DNA of 27,169 bases from an uncultured Eubacteriales bacterium (GCA_900553265.1 USDD01000030.1:1-27169); one strand, 5' to 3'; shown: positions 1 to 8,014, counted from the first letter of the stretch. Notes: generated by a model not told the origin, from the sequence alone. Program-made: numbers and translations.

Positions 1-2
1 CG

Positions 3-1193
3 GGCGTGGGCAAGACCGAAATCGCCCGCCGTCTGGCCAAGCTGGTGGACGCGCCCTTCGTCAAGGTCGAGGCCACCAAGTTCACCGAGGTCGGCTATGT
101 GGGCCGCGACGTGGAATCCATCATCCGTGATCTGGTGGAGGCCTCCATCCGTCTGGTGAAGGAGCAGCACGGCGAGCGCGTCCGCGCCCGCGCCGAGGCC
201 AATGCCGAGGATCGGCTGGTGGATCTGCTGACCCATTCGGCCAAGAAGAAGCCCGTCAATCCCATCGACATCCTGCTGGGCAACCGCCCGAAGGAGCCGG
301 AGCTTTCGCCGGAGGATCGGGACAAGCTGGCCGTGCGCAAGGACGACGTGCGCACCCGCCTGCGCCGCGGCGAGCTGGAGCACGAAATCGTGGAAATCGA
401 GGTCGAGGAGACCGCGCCCAAGGCGGAGATCCCCGGCACCGACATGAACATGAACGACGTGCTGGGCAGCGTGCTGCCCAAAAAGATGAAGCTGCGCAAG
501 GTCGAGGTTCGCGAGGCGCGCAAGATCCTCGTGGCCGAGGAGAGCCAGAACCTCATCGATATGGACAGCGTATACACCGAGGCCATCGACCGCGCCGAGC
601 AGCACGGCATCGTGTTCCTGGACGAGATCGACAAGGTGGCCGGCCGCGGCGGCGGACAGGGCCCGGACGTCTCCCGGGAGGGCGTGCAGCGCGACATCCT
701 GCCCATCGTCGAGGGCTCCACTGTGAACACCAAGTACGGCCCGGTCAAGACCGACCACGTGCTGTTCATCGCCGCGGGCGCGTTCCACGTCTCCAAGGTC
801 ACCGACCTGATTCCCGAGCTGCAGGGCCGCTTCCCCGTGCGCGTGGATCTCAAGCCGCTGACACAGGAGGACTACAAGCGCATCCTCACCCAGCCCGCCA
901 ACGCCCTTATCCGCCAGTATCAGCTGTTGCTGGGCGTGGACGGCGTTTCGCTGGACTTCACCGACGCGGCGCTGGATACCATCGCCGAATGCGCGTGGCA
1001 GGCCAATGAGACGGGCGAGAACATCGGCGCGCGCCGGCTGCACACGCTGCTGGAGCGCATCCTCAACGACATCGCCTTCAACGCCGGCGGCGGCGACGCG
1101 CCGGAGGTCAAGGTGTCCATCGACGCGGAATACGTGCGCAAGATGCTGGACGCGGACATCCATCGCAAGGACGTGCACAAGTACATCATCTGA
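3..1193 (+). CDS. hslU: HslU, ATPase subunit of the HslUV (ClpYQ) protease, 5'-truncated
   Basis: AAA+ unfoldase that feeds proteins to the HslV peptidase in the cytoplasm. The window opens inside the Walker A loop (visible GVGKTEIARR), so the N-terminal residues are missing and the first in-frame GTG is not the true start. Downstream come the family stretch KFTEVGYVGRDVESIIRDL, a long charged segment that fits the I domain (roughly residues 60-200 of the visible part), Walker B as VFLDEID near nt 610-630, and the sensor II motif GARRLHT near nt 1029. The C-terminus ends in DVHKYII, similar to the hydrophobic HslU tail that docks into HslV. hslV would be expected just upstream, outside the window. 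A strong terminator follows 10 bases after the stop, so this is the last gene of its unit. Confidence 0.97.
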   Translation, partial: GVGKTEIARRLAKLVDAPFVKVEATKFTEVGYVGRDVESIIRDLVEASIRLVKEQHGERVRARAEANAEDRLVDLLTHSAKKKPVNPIDILLGNRPKEPELSPEDRDKLAVRKDDVRTRLRRGELEHEIVEIEVEETAPKAEIPGTDMNMNDVLGSVLPKKMKLRKVEVREARKILVAEESQNLIDMDSVYTEAIDRAEQHGIVFLDEIDKVAGRGGGQGPDVSREGVQRDILPIVEGSTVNTKYGPVKTDHVLFIAAGAFHVSKVTDLIPELQGRFPVRVDLKPLTQEDYKRILTQPANALIRQYQLLLGVDGVSLDFTDAALDTIAECAWQANETGENIGARRLHTLLERILNDIAFNAGGGDAPEVKVSIDAEYVRKMLDADIHRKDVHKYII

Positions 1194-1203
1194 CGAATTT
1201 TCC

Positions 1204-1241
1204 AAAAACGGCGGCTCCCGCGCGGAAAGCCGCCGTTTTTT
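1204..1241 (+). terminator. Rho-independent terminator of hslU
   Basis: A 13-bp perfect stem (AAAAACGGCGGCT pairing with AGCCGCCGTTTTT) with an 11-base loop, ending in a run of six T. It starts 10 bases after the hslU stop codon. Confidence 0.93.
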
Positions 1242-1260
1242 CGTTTTGTTGTTTTTCCCA

Positions 1261-1289
1261 CATACAATCCTCGCAAAAGGGATTATACT
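1261..1289 (+). promoter_or_regulatory. Candidate sigma-A promoter for the iron-sulfur protein gene
   Basis: A TATACT -10 box at 1284-1289 with CATACA 17 bases upstream as a weak -35 (three of six consensus bases). It sits between the hslU terminator and the next start codon, leaving a leader of about 35 bases. The -10 is good and the -35 is weak, so confidence is moderate. Confidence 0.45.
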
Positions 1290-1330
1290 GTATTCGTAAA
1301 ATTCATTCTGACCCAGGGAGGGCCGAATTC

Positions 1331-2386
1331 ATGAAGAGAAGAATCATTCGCATTGACGAGGAAAAGTGCAACGGCTGCGGAGCCTGCGCCGCGGCGTGCC
1401 ACGAGGGCGCAATTGAGATGATCGACGGCAAGGCGAAGCTGACCCGCGAGGATTACTGCGACGGCTTGGGCGACTGCCTGCCCCAGTGCCCCACCGACGC
1501 CATCTCCTTTGAGGAGCGCGAAGCGCCGGCCTACGACGAAGCAGCCGTTCTCGCTGCCAGGCGGCAGAAGCAGGCCGCGCACTCCGGCTGTCCGGGAACA
1601 CAGGCGCGCATGCTGCATCGCGAGGATATGCCGACGCAGAATAGCGCGCATGGCTGCCCCGGTTCTCAGGTACGCGCGATCCAGTGCAAAGAAGTTTCAG
1701 CCGGAAGCACTGCATCTTCCGATGCGCCCACCTGCGGGACGGATTCCTCTGCACCGAACACCGCGCATGGTTGTCCCGGTTCTCAAGTACGCACGATCCA
1801 GCGCGAAGAAGTTTCAGCCGGAAGCACTGCATCTTCCGACACGCAACTTCATGCGGCGGATTTTCCGGTGCGGAACGCCGCGCATGGTTGCCCCGGTTCT
1901 CAGGCGCGCACGATCCAGAGCGAAGACATGCCGGCGCAGCCTGCCGCGCACGGCTGTCCCGGCTCGCGCATGCGCACGCTGACGCGCAGCGAAACTCCTG
2001 CGCAGAACGACGCGCCCGCCGCGTCCGAGCTGCGCCAGTGGCCGTGCCAGATTCGGCTTGCGCCTGTTCGCGCGCCCTATTTCGACGGGGCGAAGCTGCT
2101 GATCGCCGCGGACTGCACGGCATACGCCTACGCACGCTTCCACAGCGATTTCATGCGCGGCAAGGTCACGCTCATCGGCTGTCCCAAGCTGGACGGCGTG
2201 GACTACGCCGAAAAGCTGACCGAAATTCTGCGCGCCAACGACATTCAGAGCGTCACCGTGCTGCGCATGGAGGTTCCCTGCTGCGGCGGACTGGAAAACG
2301 CGGCCAAACGCGCCCTTCAGGCCTGCGGCAAGTTCTTGCCGTGGCAGGTCGTGACCCTCTCCATCGAAGGAAGAATCCTCGACTGA
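1331..2386 (+). CDS. 4Fe-4S ferredoxin-type protein with five CPGS/T repeats
   Basis: Iron-sulfur protein of 351 residues, probably cytoplasmic; the exact role of this family is not established. The N-terminus has a classical cluster motif CxxCxxCxxxC (C13, C16, C19, C23). A second cysteine set follows in YCDGLGDCLPQCP (C43, C49, C53), typical of this clostridial family. Residues about 84-228 hold five units starting with (H/S)GCPG(S/T), with CPG at 87, 109, 148, 187 and 209. The conserved C-terminal domain (about 233-351) begins ELRQWPCQ and contains ADCTAYAYA, a Cys-Pro at 284 and a Cys-Cys pair at 317-318 in PCCGGL. As I recall the family, relatives carry one or two CPGS motifs, so the repeat block looks like a lineage-specific expansion. 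GGGAGG at 1317-1322 sets the start. The gene is monocistronic, bounded by a promoter and a bidirectional terminator. Confidence 0.85.
   Translation: MKRRIIRIDEEKCNGCGACAAACHEGAIEMIDGKAKLTREDYCDGLGDCLPQCPTDAISFEEREAPAYDEAAVLAARRQKQAAHSGCPGTQARMLHREDMPTQNSAHGCPGSQVRAIQCKEVSAGSTASSDAPTCGTDSSAPNTAHGCPGSQVRTIQREEVSAGSTASSDTQLHAADFPVRNAAHGCPGSQARTIQSEDMPAQPAAHGCPGSRMRTLTRSETPAQNDAPAASELRQWPCQIRLAPVRAPYFDGAKLLIAADCTAYAYARFHSDFMRGKVTLIGCPKLDGVDYAEKLTEILRANDIQSVTVLRMEVPCCGGLENAAKRALQACGKFLPWQVVTLSIEGRILD
1583..2014 (+). repeat. In-frame tandem repeats (66, 117, 117, 66, 66 bp) encoding CPGS units
   Basis: Five imperfect direct repeats begin at about 1583, 1649, 1766, 1883 and 1949. Unit lengths are 66, 117, 117, 66 and about 66 bases, all multiples of three. 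The long units differ from the short ones by a 51-base segment coding for a Ser/Ala-rich linker (VSAGSTASSD...). The two 117-base units are nearly identical over their first 75 bases or so, which points to recent duplication or slippage. The repeats are coding and have no CRISPR architecture. Confidence 0.9.
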
Positions 2387-2406
2387 TCGCCGCATTTTTC
2401 CGCAAA

Positions 2407-2436
2407 ACGGCCCCGCGAACCCATTCGCGGGGCCGT
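2407..2436. terminator. Bidirectional terminator between convergent genes
   Basis: A 13-bp perfect GC-rich stem (2407-2419 with 2424-2436) and a 4-base CCCA loop. On the minus strand it is followed by TTTTGCGG and a further T-run, and it lies 10 bases past the PHP gene stop. The plus-strand T-tract is poorer, but the stem also lies 20 bases after the iron-sulfur gene. Confidence 0.85.
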
Positions 2437-2445
2437 CGTTCGTCT

Positions 2446-3417
2446 TCAGCTTTCCGGGCGCGGTGCGGGCGGATCGGGGAAATCCGATTCCTCCAGAAAA
2501 ATGGGATTGCTCCACGCGCGCCGTCCCTGCGCATCCTTCACCACCGTGCGCACATACATCGTTCCTGCGCCGCGGCGAATCCTGAAGGAGGCTTCGCGCA
2601 GCGGCCTGCCCTCCTCGGCATAGACCACGTCGTAGGGCACACACAGCTGACGCATCGTGATCTCGGCCGCATCCGAGCAGCGCACATGCGCCACGCCGTT
2701 CTCCACGTAGAAATCCTCGATTTCCGGGCCGCAGGAGGAGTAGAACGCGCCGTTCTTCAGCGCCTCGAGAATAGCGGGAACGCTGTTTTCGCTGTTGACG
2801 CGCACCCAGCCGAGGCAATGATGCTCCATGCGATGGCCGTCGTCGGTGGCCACGCCCCAGATTCGCTGTCCCTCGGCCAGAAGGTCGTCCCAATAGGCGG
2901 CGTTGGCGTCCAGTTCATTTTCGATGGCGCAGCCGCTGTTCCAGATTTCCATGGCAAAATTGCCGCGGAGCATGCGGAACTGGGACGCGGGCGTACCGCT
3001 CCATTCGGGGTGGCAGTAGATGGTCATGTTGCCGTTGACATGCGCGTCGTCGAGCATGGGCTGAGTATCCTCGGGCCGGAGGATATTGCGGCGCCGGAAG
3101 CGCTGATCCTGCGCATAGCCGTTGCCCTCCAGCGGGCCGATGCAGACGATGTGATGGCAGCGCACGCCCCGGGTATGCATCTCGGGGAAATTGCTGTCCA
3201 GCTCCACGCCGGGCAGGATGGTCATCGGCCGGTCGCCGAAGTTCTTCTTATTGTAAATGCGATGGTCGGTCAGCGCCATGAAATCGTAGCCATGGTCGGC
3301 GTGCTTGGCAATGACCTCTTCGGGCGTTCCCCTGCCGTCGGAGCGCGTGGTATGGCAGTGCAGCGCGCCCTTGAGCATTTTGTTTCCGGTGTTTTCGAAT
3401 GCAGCCTGGCGTTTCAT
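2446..3417 (-). CDS. PHP-domain metallohydrolase, CehA/McbA-like (copy 1)
   Basis: Predicted metal-dependent phosphoesterase or hydrolase of 323 residues with no signal peptide; the substrate is unknown. Metal-ligand motifs of the PHP fold are visible: HCH at 20-22 followed by TRSDG, LTDHR at 49-53, a CHHIVC stretch, YCHPEWSG and ATDDGH. The C-terminal part contains GAFYSSCGPEI, typical of the CehA/McbA group, followed by a small beta domain. It is the last gene of the minus-strand operon, 48 bases after the aldolase gene, with GGAGG set 7-8 bases before the ATG. It is a close paralogue of the gene at 8253-9188 (about three quarters identical by eye). It differs by a Pro-rich C-terminal tail (PDPPAPRPES) past the point where copy 2 stops. 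Confidence 0.87.
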   Translation of the reverse strand: MKRQAAFENTGNKMLKGALHCHTTRSDGRGTPEEVIAKHADHGYDFMALTDHRIYNKKNFGDRPMTILPGVELDSNFPEMHTRGVRCHHIVCIGPLEGNGYAQDQRFRRRNILRPEDTQPMLDDAHVNGNMTIYCHPEWSGTPASQFRMLRGNFAMEIWNSGCAIENELDANAAYWDDLLAEGQRIWGVATDDGHRMEHHCLGWVRVNSENSVPAILEALKNGAFYSSCGPEIEDFYVENGVAHVRCSDAAEITMRQLCVPYDVVYAEEGRPLREASFRIRRGAGTMYVRTVVKDAQGRRAWSNPIFLEESDFPDPPAPRPES

Positions 3418-3465
3418 CTGTTTCCTCCAATTGGGGAGCCTTCCGCTAACGAAGCGCTTTCTCCC

Positions 3466-4383
3466 TCATTTCTCCGCGAGCCGCTGACGCACCGCGTCCT
3501 CCAGAATGATCAGATCGTCCACAAACCGTCGATCCAACGGGCCGAATTTCGACTCGTCCTGATTGCGCACGTGCAGCCGCATGGGTACGCCCACCCGATC
3601 CATGTGGTATTTCGCGTCCACGGGATGGCAGTGCGCCTCCGCGGCGGACATCACCGACAGCGCCGCCGCCAGCTTCCGCGCCTTCTCGGGCTGCTCGCGG
3701 AAGTGCTCGCCGAGCCAGACGTACAGATCCGGATGATAGTTCGCCATGATGCCGCTGAAGCCGTCCGCGCCGTCGCGCAGCGAATCGAGAATCGTGGCCG
3801 CGTTGGCGTTGAACAGCTGGATGCGGCCGTCGAGCACCTTCAGTCGATGGGCGATCAGCGCCGCGTCGCAGCAGGTATCCTTGATGAACGAAAAGCGCCC
3901 CGTCTCGGCCATGGCCTCCAGCATTCCGTCGGTCAGCGGCCGACGGTAGGGATGCGGGCACTCGTACATGCCGAAGGTCACGCCCGGCAGTGCGTCCAGA
4001 ATGCGGCGCATGTTGGCGATGGCGATCTCATCGCTCTCATCCTTCGCGGCCAGGCGGTTGGATATCATCACCACCGCGTCCACGCCGGTCTGAGACACGC
4101 GCGTAAGCTCGCGAATCTGATCCTCGATGGCGTCCGAGGTATGGCCCGAGGCCACGACACACATGCGCCCCCGGGCGGTCCAGGCCACGCGGCGCGCCAG
4201 CTCCACGCGCTCGTCCTCGTTCAGGCAGAACATCTCGCTGGACTGGCAGACGGCAAAAATCCCCTGACAGCCCATGCGCGCGTAAAATTCAACAATGCCG
4301 TCCACTGTTGCCCAGTCGATGGTGTTTTCATCGGTAAAGGGCGTAATCATCACGGGATACACGCCGCCGGGAATTCGATTCAT
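3466..4383 (-). CDS. Dihydrodipicolinate synthase / N-acetylneuraminate lyase family aldolase
   Basis: Class I aldolase or dehydratase of 305 residues, cytoplasmic, probably acting on a 2-keto sugar acid. The Schiff-base lysine is K168 in FSFIKDT and the family tyrosine is Y140 in GMYECPHP. The usual GTTGE loop is replaced by CQSSEMF (46-52), which marks a DHDPS-like subfamily and argues against a true DapA. The reading frame is open further upstream, but the ATG at 4383 is chosen because GGAGG lies about 7 bases before it and the protein then begins MNRIPGGVYPVMITPF, as family members do. The position between the binding protein and the PHP gene suggests it acts on a product of the imported substrate. 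Substrate unknown. Confidence 0.87.
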   Translation of the reverse strand: MNRIPGGVYPVMITPFTDENTIDWATVDGIVEFYARMGCQGIFAVCQSSEMFCLNEDERVELARRVAWTARGRMCVVASGHTSDAIEDQIRELTRVSQTGVDAVVMISNRLAAKDESDEIAIANMRRILDALPGVTFGMYECPHPYRRPLTDGMLEAMAETGRFSFIKDTCCDAALIAHRLKVLDGRIQLFNANAATILDSLRDGADGFSGIMANYHPDLYVWLGEHFREQPEKARKLAAALSVMSAAEAHCHPVDAKYHMDRVGVPMRLHVRNQDESKFGPLDRRFVDDLIILEDAVRQRLAEK

Positions 4384-4477
4384 ATCCGATTCCTCCGATA
4401 TTCTCAGGTTTGAATCAGGCTCGGATGCGAACGGACGCAAGTCCTCTTTGTGCGCTCCACGCGTTCGCTTCGCCTGC

Positions 4478-4519
4478 AAAAGGGGCGAGAGGACTGGCCG
4501 AAGGCCAATCCCCCGCCCC
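4478..4519 (-). terminator. Intercistronic hairpin or partial terminator after the binding-protein gene
   Basis: On the minus strand GGGGCG and CGCCCC close a long imperfect stem (4482-4519) with an inner TGGCC/GGCCA helix and a TTC-type apical loop. It is followed by TTTT. It lies 24 bases after the binding-protein stop and before the aldolase gene. Such elements commonly let the binding protein be made in excess of downstream enzymes. Confidence 0.7.
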
Positions 4520-4542
4520 GACAGATTGGGACAGACCGCGCG

Positions 4543-6036
4543 TTACTGCGCGTTGCGCTTCGCGTACTCGGCACGCATCTCATCCACCATGTCGTTGCCG
4601 CCGATGCGGTCAAACTCGGACATCCACAGATCCCAGCCCTCATCGACCGTGTAGACGCCGCCCAGCACCTGCGCAAAGACCTCCTTGCGCTTCGCGGCCA
4701 GCTCGGAGCCCAGCTCCTCGTACAGAGGCGTGGACCAGTAGATCTCCTGCGGCAGAGCGGTGATGGAGGTGTTGCCCATGTTGGTGCAGGCTTCCTCATC
4801 CCACATATAGTGCCACGCGCTGCGCTGCTCGATGTAGCCCCAGCCGTCAAAGCCGTCCCATGCGCCCAGAGAGCGCAGAGCATCCAGATTCTGATATTCC
4901 TCAGTCAGCTCGGGCATGCCGTCCACCATGTTGTAGGACAGGCCCTCCACGCCGTAGGTCAGCGTGGTCGCGCCCTCGTCGGTGTAGAACCAGTCGATGA
5001 ACTGAGCGATCTTGATGGCCTTCTCATCGGATACGGAGCTGGTGATGTAGGCGGCGGAAGAAGCGGACTTCGCGCCCAGATCCGTCACTTCGACGATGTT
5101 GGACATGGAGACATAGCCCTTCTCGACGCCTTCCGCGGTGGGCACTTCCAGAACCGCGCTGGTCGCGTCGGTATCCACCTCGCGCAGGGCGATCATGCGG
5201 CGGGCATTGGCCGAGGAAACCGTCTGCCACGCGCCGGCCAGGCCGTTGCAGACGAGCTGTTCGGCCTCGGTGCTGGTCATGGTCAGGTACTCGACGGGCG
5301 CAATGCCGTCGGCGAAGATCTTCGCGCCGAACTCCAGCGCTTCCTTCATGCGGGGATGGGCATCAGACCAGTACAGCTCGCCGTCCTCCACCAGCCAGCA
5401 GTTCAGCGGCAGGCCGAAGGGAGCGGAGAACAGCTGGAAGCTGCCCGCGCCTTCCGTGACGCAGCCCCAGGTATCGTTCTGGCCGTTGCCGTCCGGATCA
5501 TTATAGCGGAAAGCGTAGAGCATGTTGTAGTAGTCGTCCAGCGTCTTGGGATACTCGATGCCCAGGTTCTCCATCCAGTCGTTGCGGAAGAAGATGGCGC
5601 CGTAGCCCACGTCGCGCATGTTGGGCAGCATATACAGCTTGCCGTCGGAGGCGCGGAACAGATCCAGCGTCTCCTTGTCCCAGCGGGACATGAAGTTGGG
5701 CATGTACTCCAGCAGATCGTCCACAGGGCGCACAAAGCCCTCGTTGACCATCTTGTTGCCGACGATGAATTCCTTGTGGCGGAACACGTCGATGTCGTCG
5801 CCGGTGGCCAGCAGCGTCGCCAGCTTCTGGTCCGCGTCGTCGGCGGTCTCGATGACGGTGAGCTTGGTGTTGGTCTTTTCCTCAAAGACCTTCAGCAGAG
5901 CAGACTCGTTGCGGTCCACGTCGCACGTTCCGGTGTAGAAGATGGTGATCTCCGTGGGTGCTTCGCCCTCGGCCATCGCCGGAACCATCGCCAGCAGCAT
6001 CAGCGCGGCCAGCAGCATTGCCAGGATTTTCTTCAT
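4543..6036 (-). CDS. Extracellular solute-binding protein of a CUT1 sugar ABC importer
   Basis: Family 1 solute-binding protein of 497 residues, of the large LplA/YtcQ kind that delivers oligosaccharides to LplB/YtcP permeases. Residues 1-22 form a Sec signal peptide (KK, hydrophobic core, Ala-Met-Ala) with cleavage expected after A22. There is no lipobox cysteine at the cleavage site. The mature protein begins EGEAPTEITIFYTGT. It contains typical lobes such as DDIDVFRHKEFIVG, KLYMLPNMRDVGYGAIFFRNDWMENLG (split around the hinge) and a calcium-site-like DPDGNGQNDTWG near residue 174. AAAGGAGG 8-10 bases upstream of the ATG gives a very strong start. It is the third gene of the operon, 70 bases after the second permease. 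The imported sugar cannot be told from sequence. Confidence 0.93.
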   Translation of the reverse strand: MKKILAMLLAALMLLAMVPAMAEGEAPTEITIFYTGTCDVDRNESALLKVFEEKTNTKLTVIETADDADQKLATLLATGDDIDVFRHKEFIVGNKMVNEGFVRPVDDLLEYMPNFMSRWDKETLDLFRASDGKLYMLPNMRDVGYGAIFFRNDWMENLGIEYPKTLDDYYNMLYAFRYNDPDGNGQNDTWGCVTEGAGSFQLFSAPFGLPLNCWLVEDGELYWSDAHPRMKEALEFGAKIFADGIAPVEYLTMTSTEAEQLVCNGLAGAWQTVSSANARRMIALREVDTDATSAVLEVPTAEGVEKGYVSMSNIVEVTDLGAKSASSAAYITSSVSDEKAIKIAQFIDWFYTDEGATTLTYGVEGLSYNMVDGMPELTEEYQNLDALRSLGAWDGFDGWGYIEQRSAWHYMWDEEACTNMGNTSITALPQEIYWSTPLYEELGSELAAKRKEVFAQVLGGVYTVDEGWDLWMSEFDRIGGNDMVDEMRAEYAKRNAQ

Positions 6037-6105
6037 TTGGGTATTCCTCCTTTTACTTTTTTCTAAAAGGGCGTTCGGCCCTCCAAGAAATTCTGAGATT
6101 CTCCG

Positions 6106-6966
6106 TCAGCCCTTGACGGAGCCCACCAGCGCGCCCTTGACAAAGTACTTCTGAATGAACGGATACAGCACGACGATGGGCGCGGTGGTAAACACGACGA
6201 CGGCCATCTTCAGCGGCTCCATGGGAATGGTCACGCTGTCGCCCGCGTCGATTTCCGACGTGACGGCGTTCTCCAGCAGATTGCGCAGCACCACCTGCAG
6301 CGGCCAGCGATTGCGGCTGTTGAGATAGATCGTCGCGTTGAAATAGGCGTTCCAGTGAGCCACGCCGTAGAACAGGCCGATGGTGCACAGGCTGGGCAGC
6401 GACAGCGGCACGATGATCTTGAACAGAATGCCCATCTCGCTCAGCCCGTCGATGCGCGCGGCCTCGTTCAGCTCCGCCGGCAGCGCCTCGAAGAAGTTCT
6501 TCATGATAATCATGTTGTACGCGCTGATGCAGCCCGGCAGAATCAGCGACCAGAGGTTGTCCACCAGTACCAGCTTCACGATCACGAGGTAATTCGGAAT
6601 CAGTCCGCCGGAGAACATCATCGTGAACGTAATCATCAGCATGAAGAACTTGCGGCCGATGAGCGACCTGCGCGCCAGCGGGTAGGCCGTCATCATCGTC
6701 ATCAGCAGGTTGATGCTCGTTCCGACGATGAGCACGAACAGGGAATTGCGGAAGCCCGAACCCAGCAGATTGTACCGGAGCATGTATTTGTAGGCTTCCA
6801 GATTCGGCTGCAGCGGGATGATGCCCACCTCGCCGCGCACGACGTTGTTGTTATTGCTCAGCGAAACGGCGACGACGTGCAGCACCGGGTAGAGAATCGT
6901 GGCGCTCAGCAGCAGGAGAAAGACGATCAGCGCGGCCTGTCCAGCCTTGGAATAGCGATTCTGCAT
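6106..6966 (-). CDS. Carbohydrate ABC transporter permease, YtcP/LplC type
   Basis: Inner-membrane permease of 286 residues with six predicted hydrophobic segments, the first in AALIVFLLLLSATILYPVL. The cytoplasmic EAA loop reads EAARIDGLSEMGILFKIIVP, which contacts the ATPase. The N-terminal region NNNNVVRGEVGIIPLQPNLEAYK is typical of the LplC/YtcP subfamily (short pieces quoted). The start follows GGGAGG by 7 bases. It begins 16 bases after the other permease stop, so the two are translated from the same mRNA and form a heterodimer. No ATPase gene is present in the window. Confidence 0.93.
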   Translation of the reverse strand: MQNRYSKAGQAALIVFLLLLSATILYPVLHVVAVSLSNNNNVVRGEVGIIPLQPNLEAYKYMLRYNLLGSGFRNSLFVLIVGTSINLLMTMMTAYPLARRSLIGRKFFMLMITFTMMFSGGLIPNYLVIVKLVLVDNLWSLILPGCISAYNMIIMKNFFEALPAELNEAARIDGLSEMGILFKIIVPLSLPSLCTIGLFYGVAHWNAYFNATIYLNSRNRWPLQVVLRNLLENAVTSEIDAGDSVTIPMEPLKMAVVVFTTAPIVVLYPFIQKYFVKGALVGSVKG

Positions 6967-6982
6967 GCTTCGTCCTCCCCTC

Positions 6983-7939
6983 TCACAGGATGCCGTTGTT
7001 CTCGTCCACCATCTTGCTGATCTTGTTGGTGACCAGAATCATCACAAGGCCGATGGCTGACTTGAACAGCGAAACCGCCGTGGACATGCTGTACTTCAGA
7101 TTGTTCAGGCCCACGCGCAGCGCGTAGGTGTCGAGAATGTCCGCCACGGAATAGACCAGTTCGTTGTACATGGCGTAGACCTGATCCTGTCCGGCGCTGA
7201 GGATGCCACCGACGCGCAGGATCAGCATGGTGATGATCGTCGGCGCGATGGACGGAAGGGTGATGCTGATCAGCTGGCGGAAGGGACTCGCGCCGTCCAC
7301 GGTGGCCGCCTCGTAGAGCTGCGCGTCCACGCCCATCAGCGCGGCCAGATAGATGATGCTTCCCCATCCGATCTCCTTCCAGCAGTCAGACAGCACCAGC
7401 ACGCCCCGGAAATACTTGCCGGAGCCGAGAAAGTTGATCGGCTCCATGCCCAGATTCTTGATAACCTGATTCACCGCGCCGGTGGAGGTGGAGAACATGC
7501 TGCGCACCAGACTGGCGATGACGATCCAGGACAGAAAATGCGGCAGATAGGAGATGGACTGGAAGATACGCCGCGCGGCGGTGCTGCGCACGGCGTTGAG
7601 CATCAGCGCCAGCAGAATCGGCGCGGGAAAACCCACGGCGATCTTCAGCAGACTGATAATGATCGTGTTTTTCAGCGCCGTCAGAAAGCCCGGATCCCGA
7701 AACAGCTTCTCGAAGTTGTCCATGCCCACCCAGGAGCTTCCAAAAAAGCCGAGCTTCATCTTATAATTGCGAAACGCAATCTGCACGCCGTACATCGGAA
7801 CATAGTGGAAAATGATAAAATAAATGATTCCCGGCAGCAGCATCAGATAAAACATGCGGTCCATCCACATGACGCGCATCGTCCGCCGCCGCCGCGATTC
7901 GTTCAGCGTCGGAGCCATCGCGGCCGTCTTTTTGCTCAT
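6983..7939 (-). CDS. Carbohydrate ABC transporter permease, LplB type
   Basis: Inner-membrane permease of 318 residues, partner of the downstream permease. Hydrophobic segments start with MFYLMLLPGIIYFIIFHYVP. The subfamily motif MYGVQIAFRNYK and the EAA loop EAATVDGASPFRQLISITLP are visible. The frame is open upstream of the chosen start; the ATG at 7939 (MSKKTAAMAP) is preferred because a purine-rich GGAAGGG lies 12 bases before it. The longer version would start well inside the leader and lacks a binding site. It is the first gene of the operon, transcribed from a promoter near 8152-8179. Confidence 0.9.
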   Translation of the reverse strand: MSKKTAAMAPTLNESRRRRTMRVMWMDRMFYLMLLPGIIYFIIFHYVPMYGVQIAFRNYKMKLGFFGSSWVGMDNFEKLFRDPGFLTALKNTIIISLLKIAVGFPAPILLALMLNAVRSTAARRIFQSISYLPHFLSWIVIASLVRSMFSTSTGAVNQVIKNLGMEPINFLGSGKYFRGVLVLSDCWKEIGWGSIIYLAALMGVDAQLYEAATVDGASPFRQLISITLPSIAPTIITMLILRVGGILSAGQDQVYAMYNELVYSVADILDTYALRVGLNNLKYSMSTAVSLFKSAIGLVMILVTNKISKMVDENNGIL

Positions 7940-7997
7940 CCGTTCTTCATTCCCTTCCTCGCTTTTTGTCCTTTGTGTCTTAACTGTACAGGATGAA

Positions 7998-8014
7998 CCA
8001 TTGATTTTCAATGG
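7998..8014. promoter_or_regulatory. Operator-like inverted repeat in the transporter-operon leader
   Basis: A perfect dyad CCATTGA-TTT-TCAATGG lies about 60 bases upstream of the LplB-type permease start and about 130 bases downstream of the predicted transcription start. It could bind a regulator or fold as a short RNA hairpin. No regulator gene is in the window. Confidence 0.4.

Noticed and set aside
1583..2014. Regularly spaced repeats considered as a CRISPR array
   Set aside because: Units are coding and in frame, differ in length (66 and 117 bases) and lack constant repeats with unique spacers.
1684..4413. Long plus-strand open frame of over 900 codons running across the repeat block, PHP copy 1 and the aldolase gene
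   Set aside because: It is antisense to clear PHP and aldolase families and out of frame with the iron-sulfur gene. Its composition (His/Ala/Arg/Val-rich) is the usual GC-rich shadow.
4450..6066. Plus-strand open frame opposite the binding protein
   Set aside because: Mirror frame of a certain gene, no ribosome binding site and low-complexity composition.
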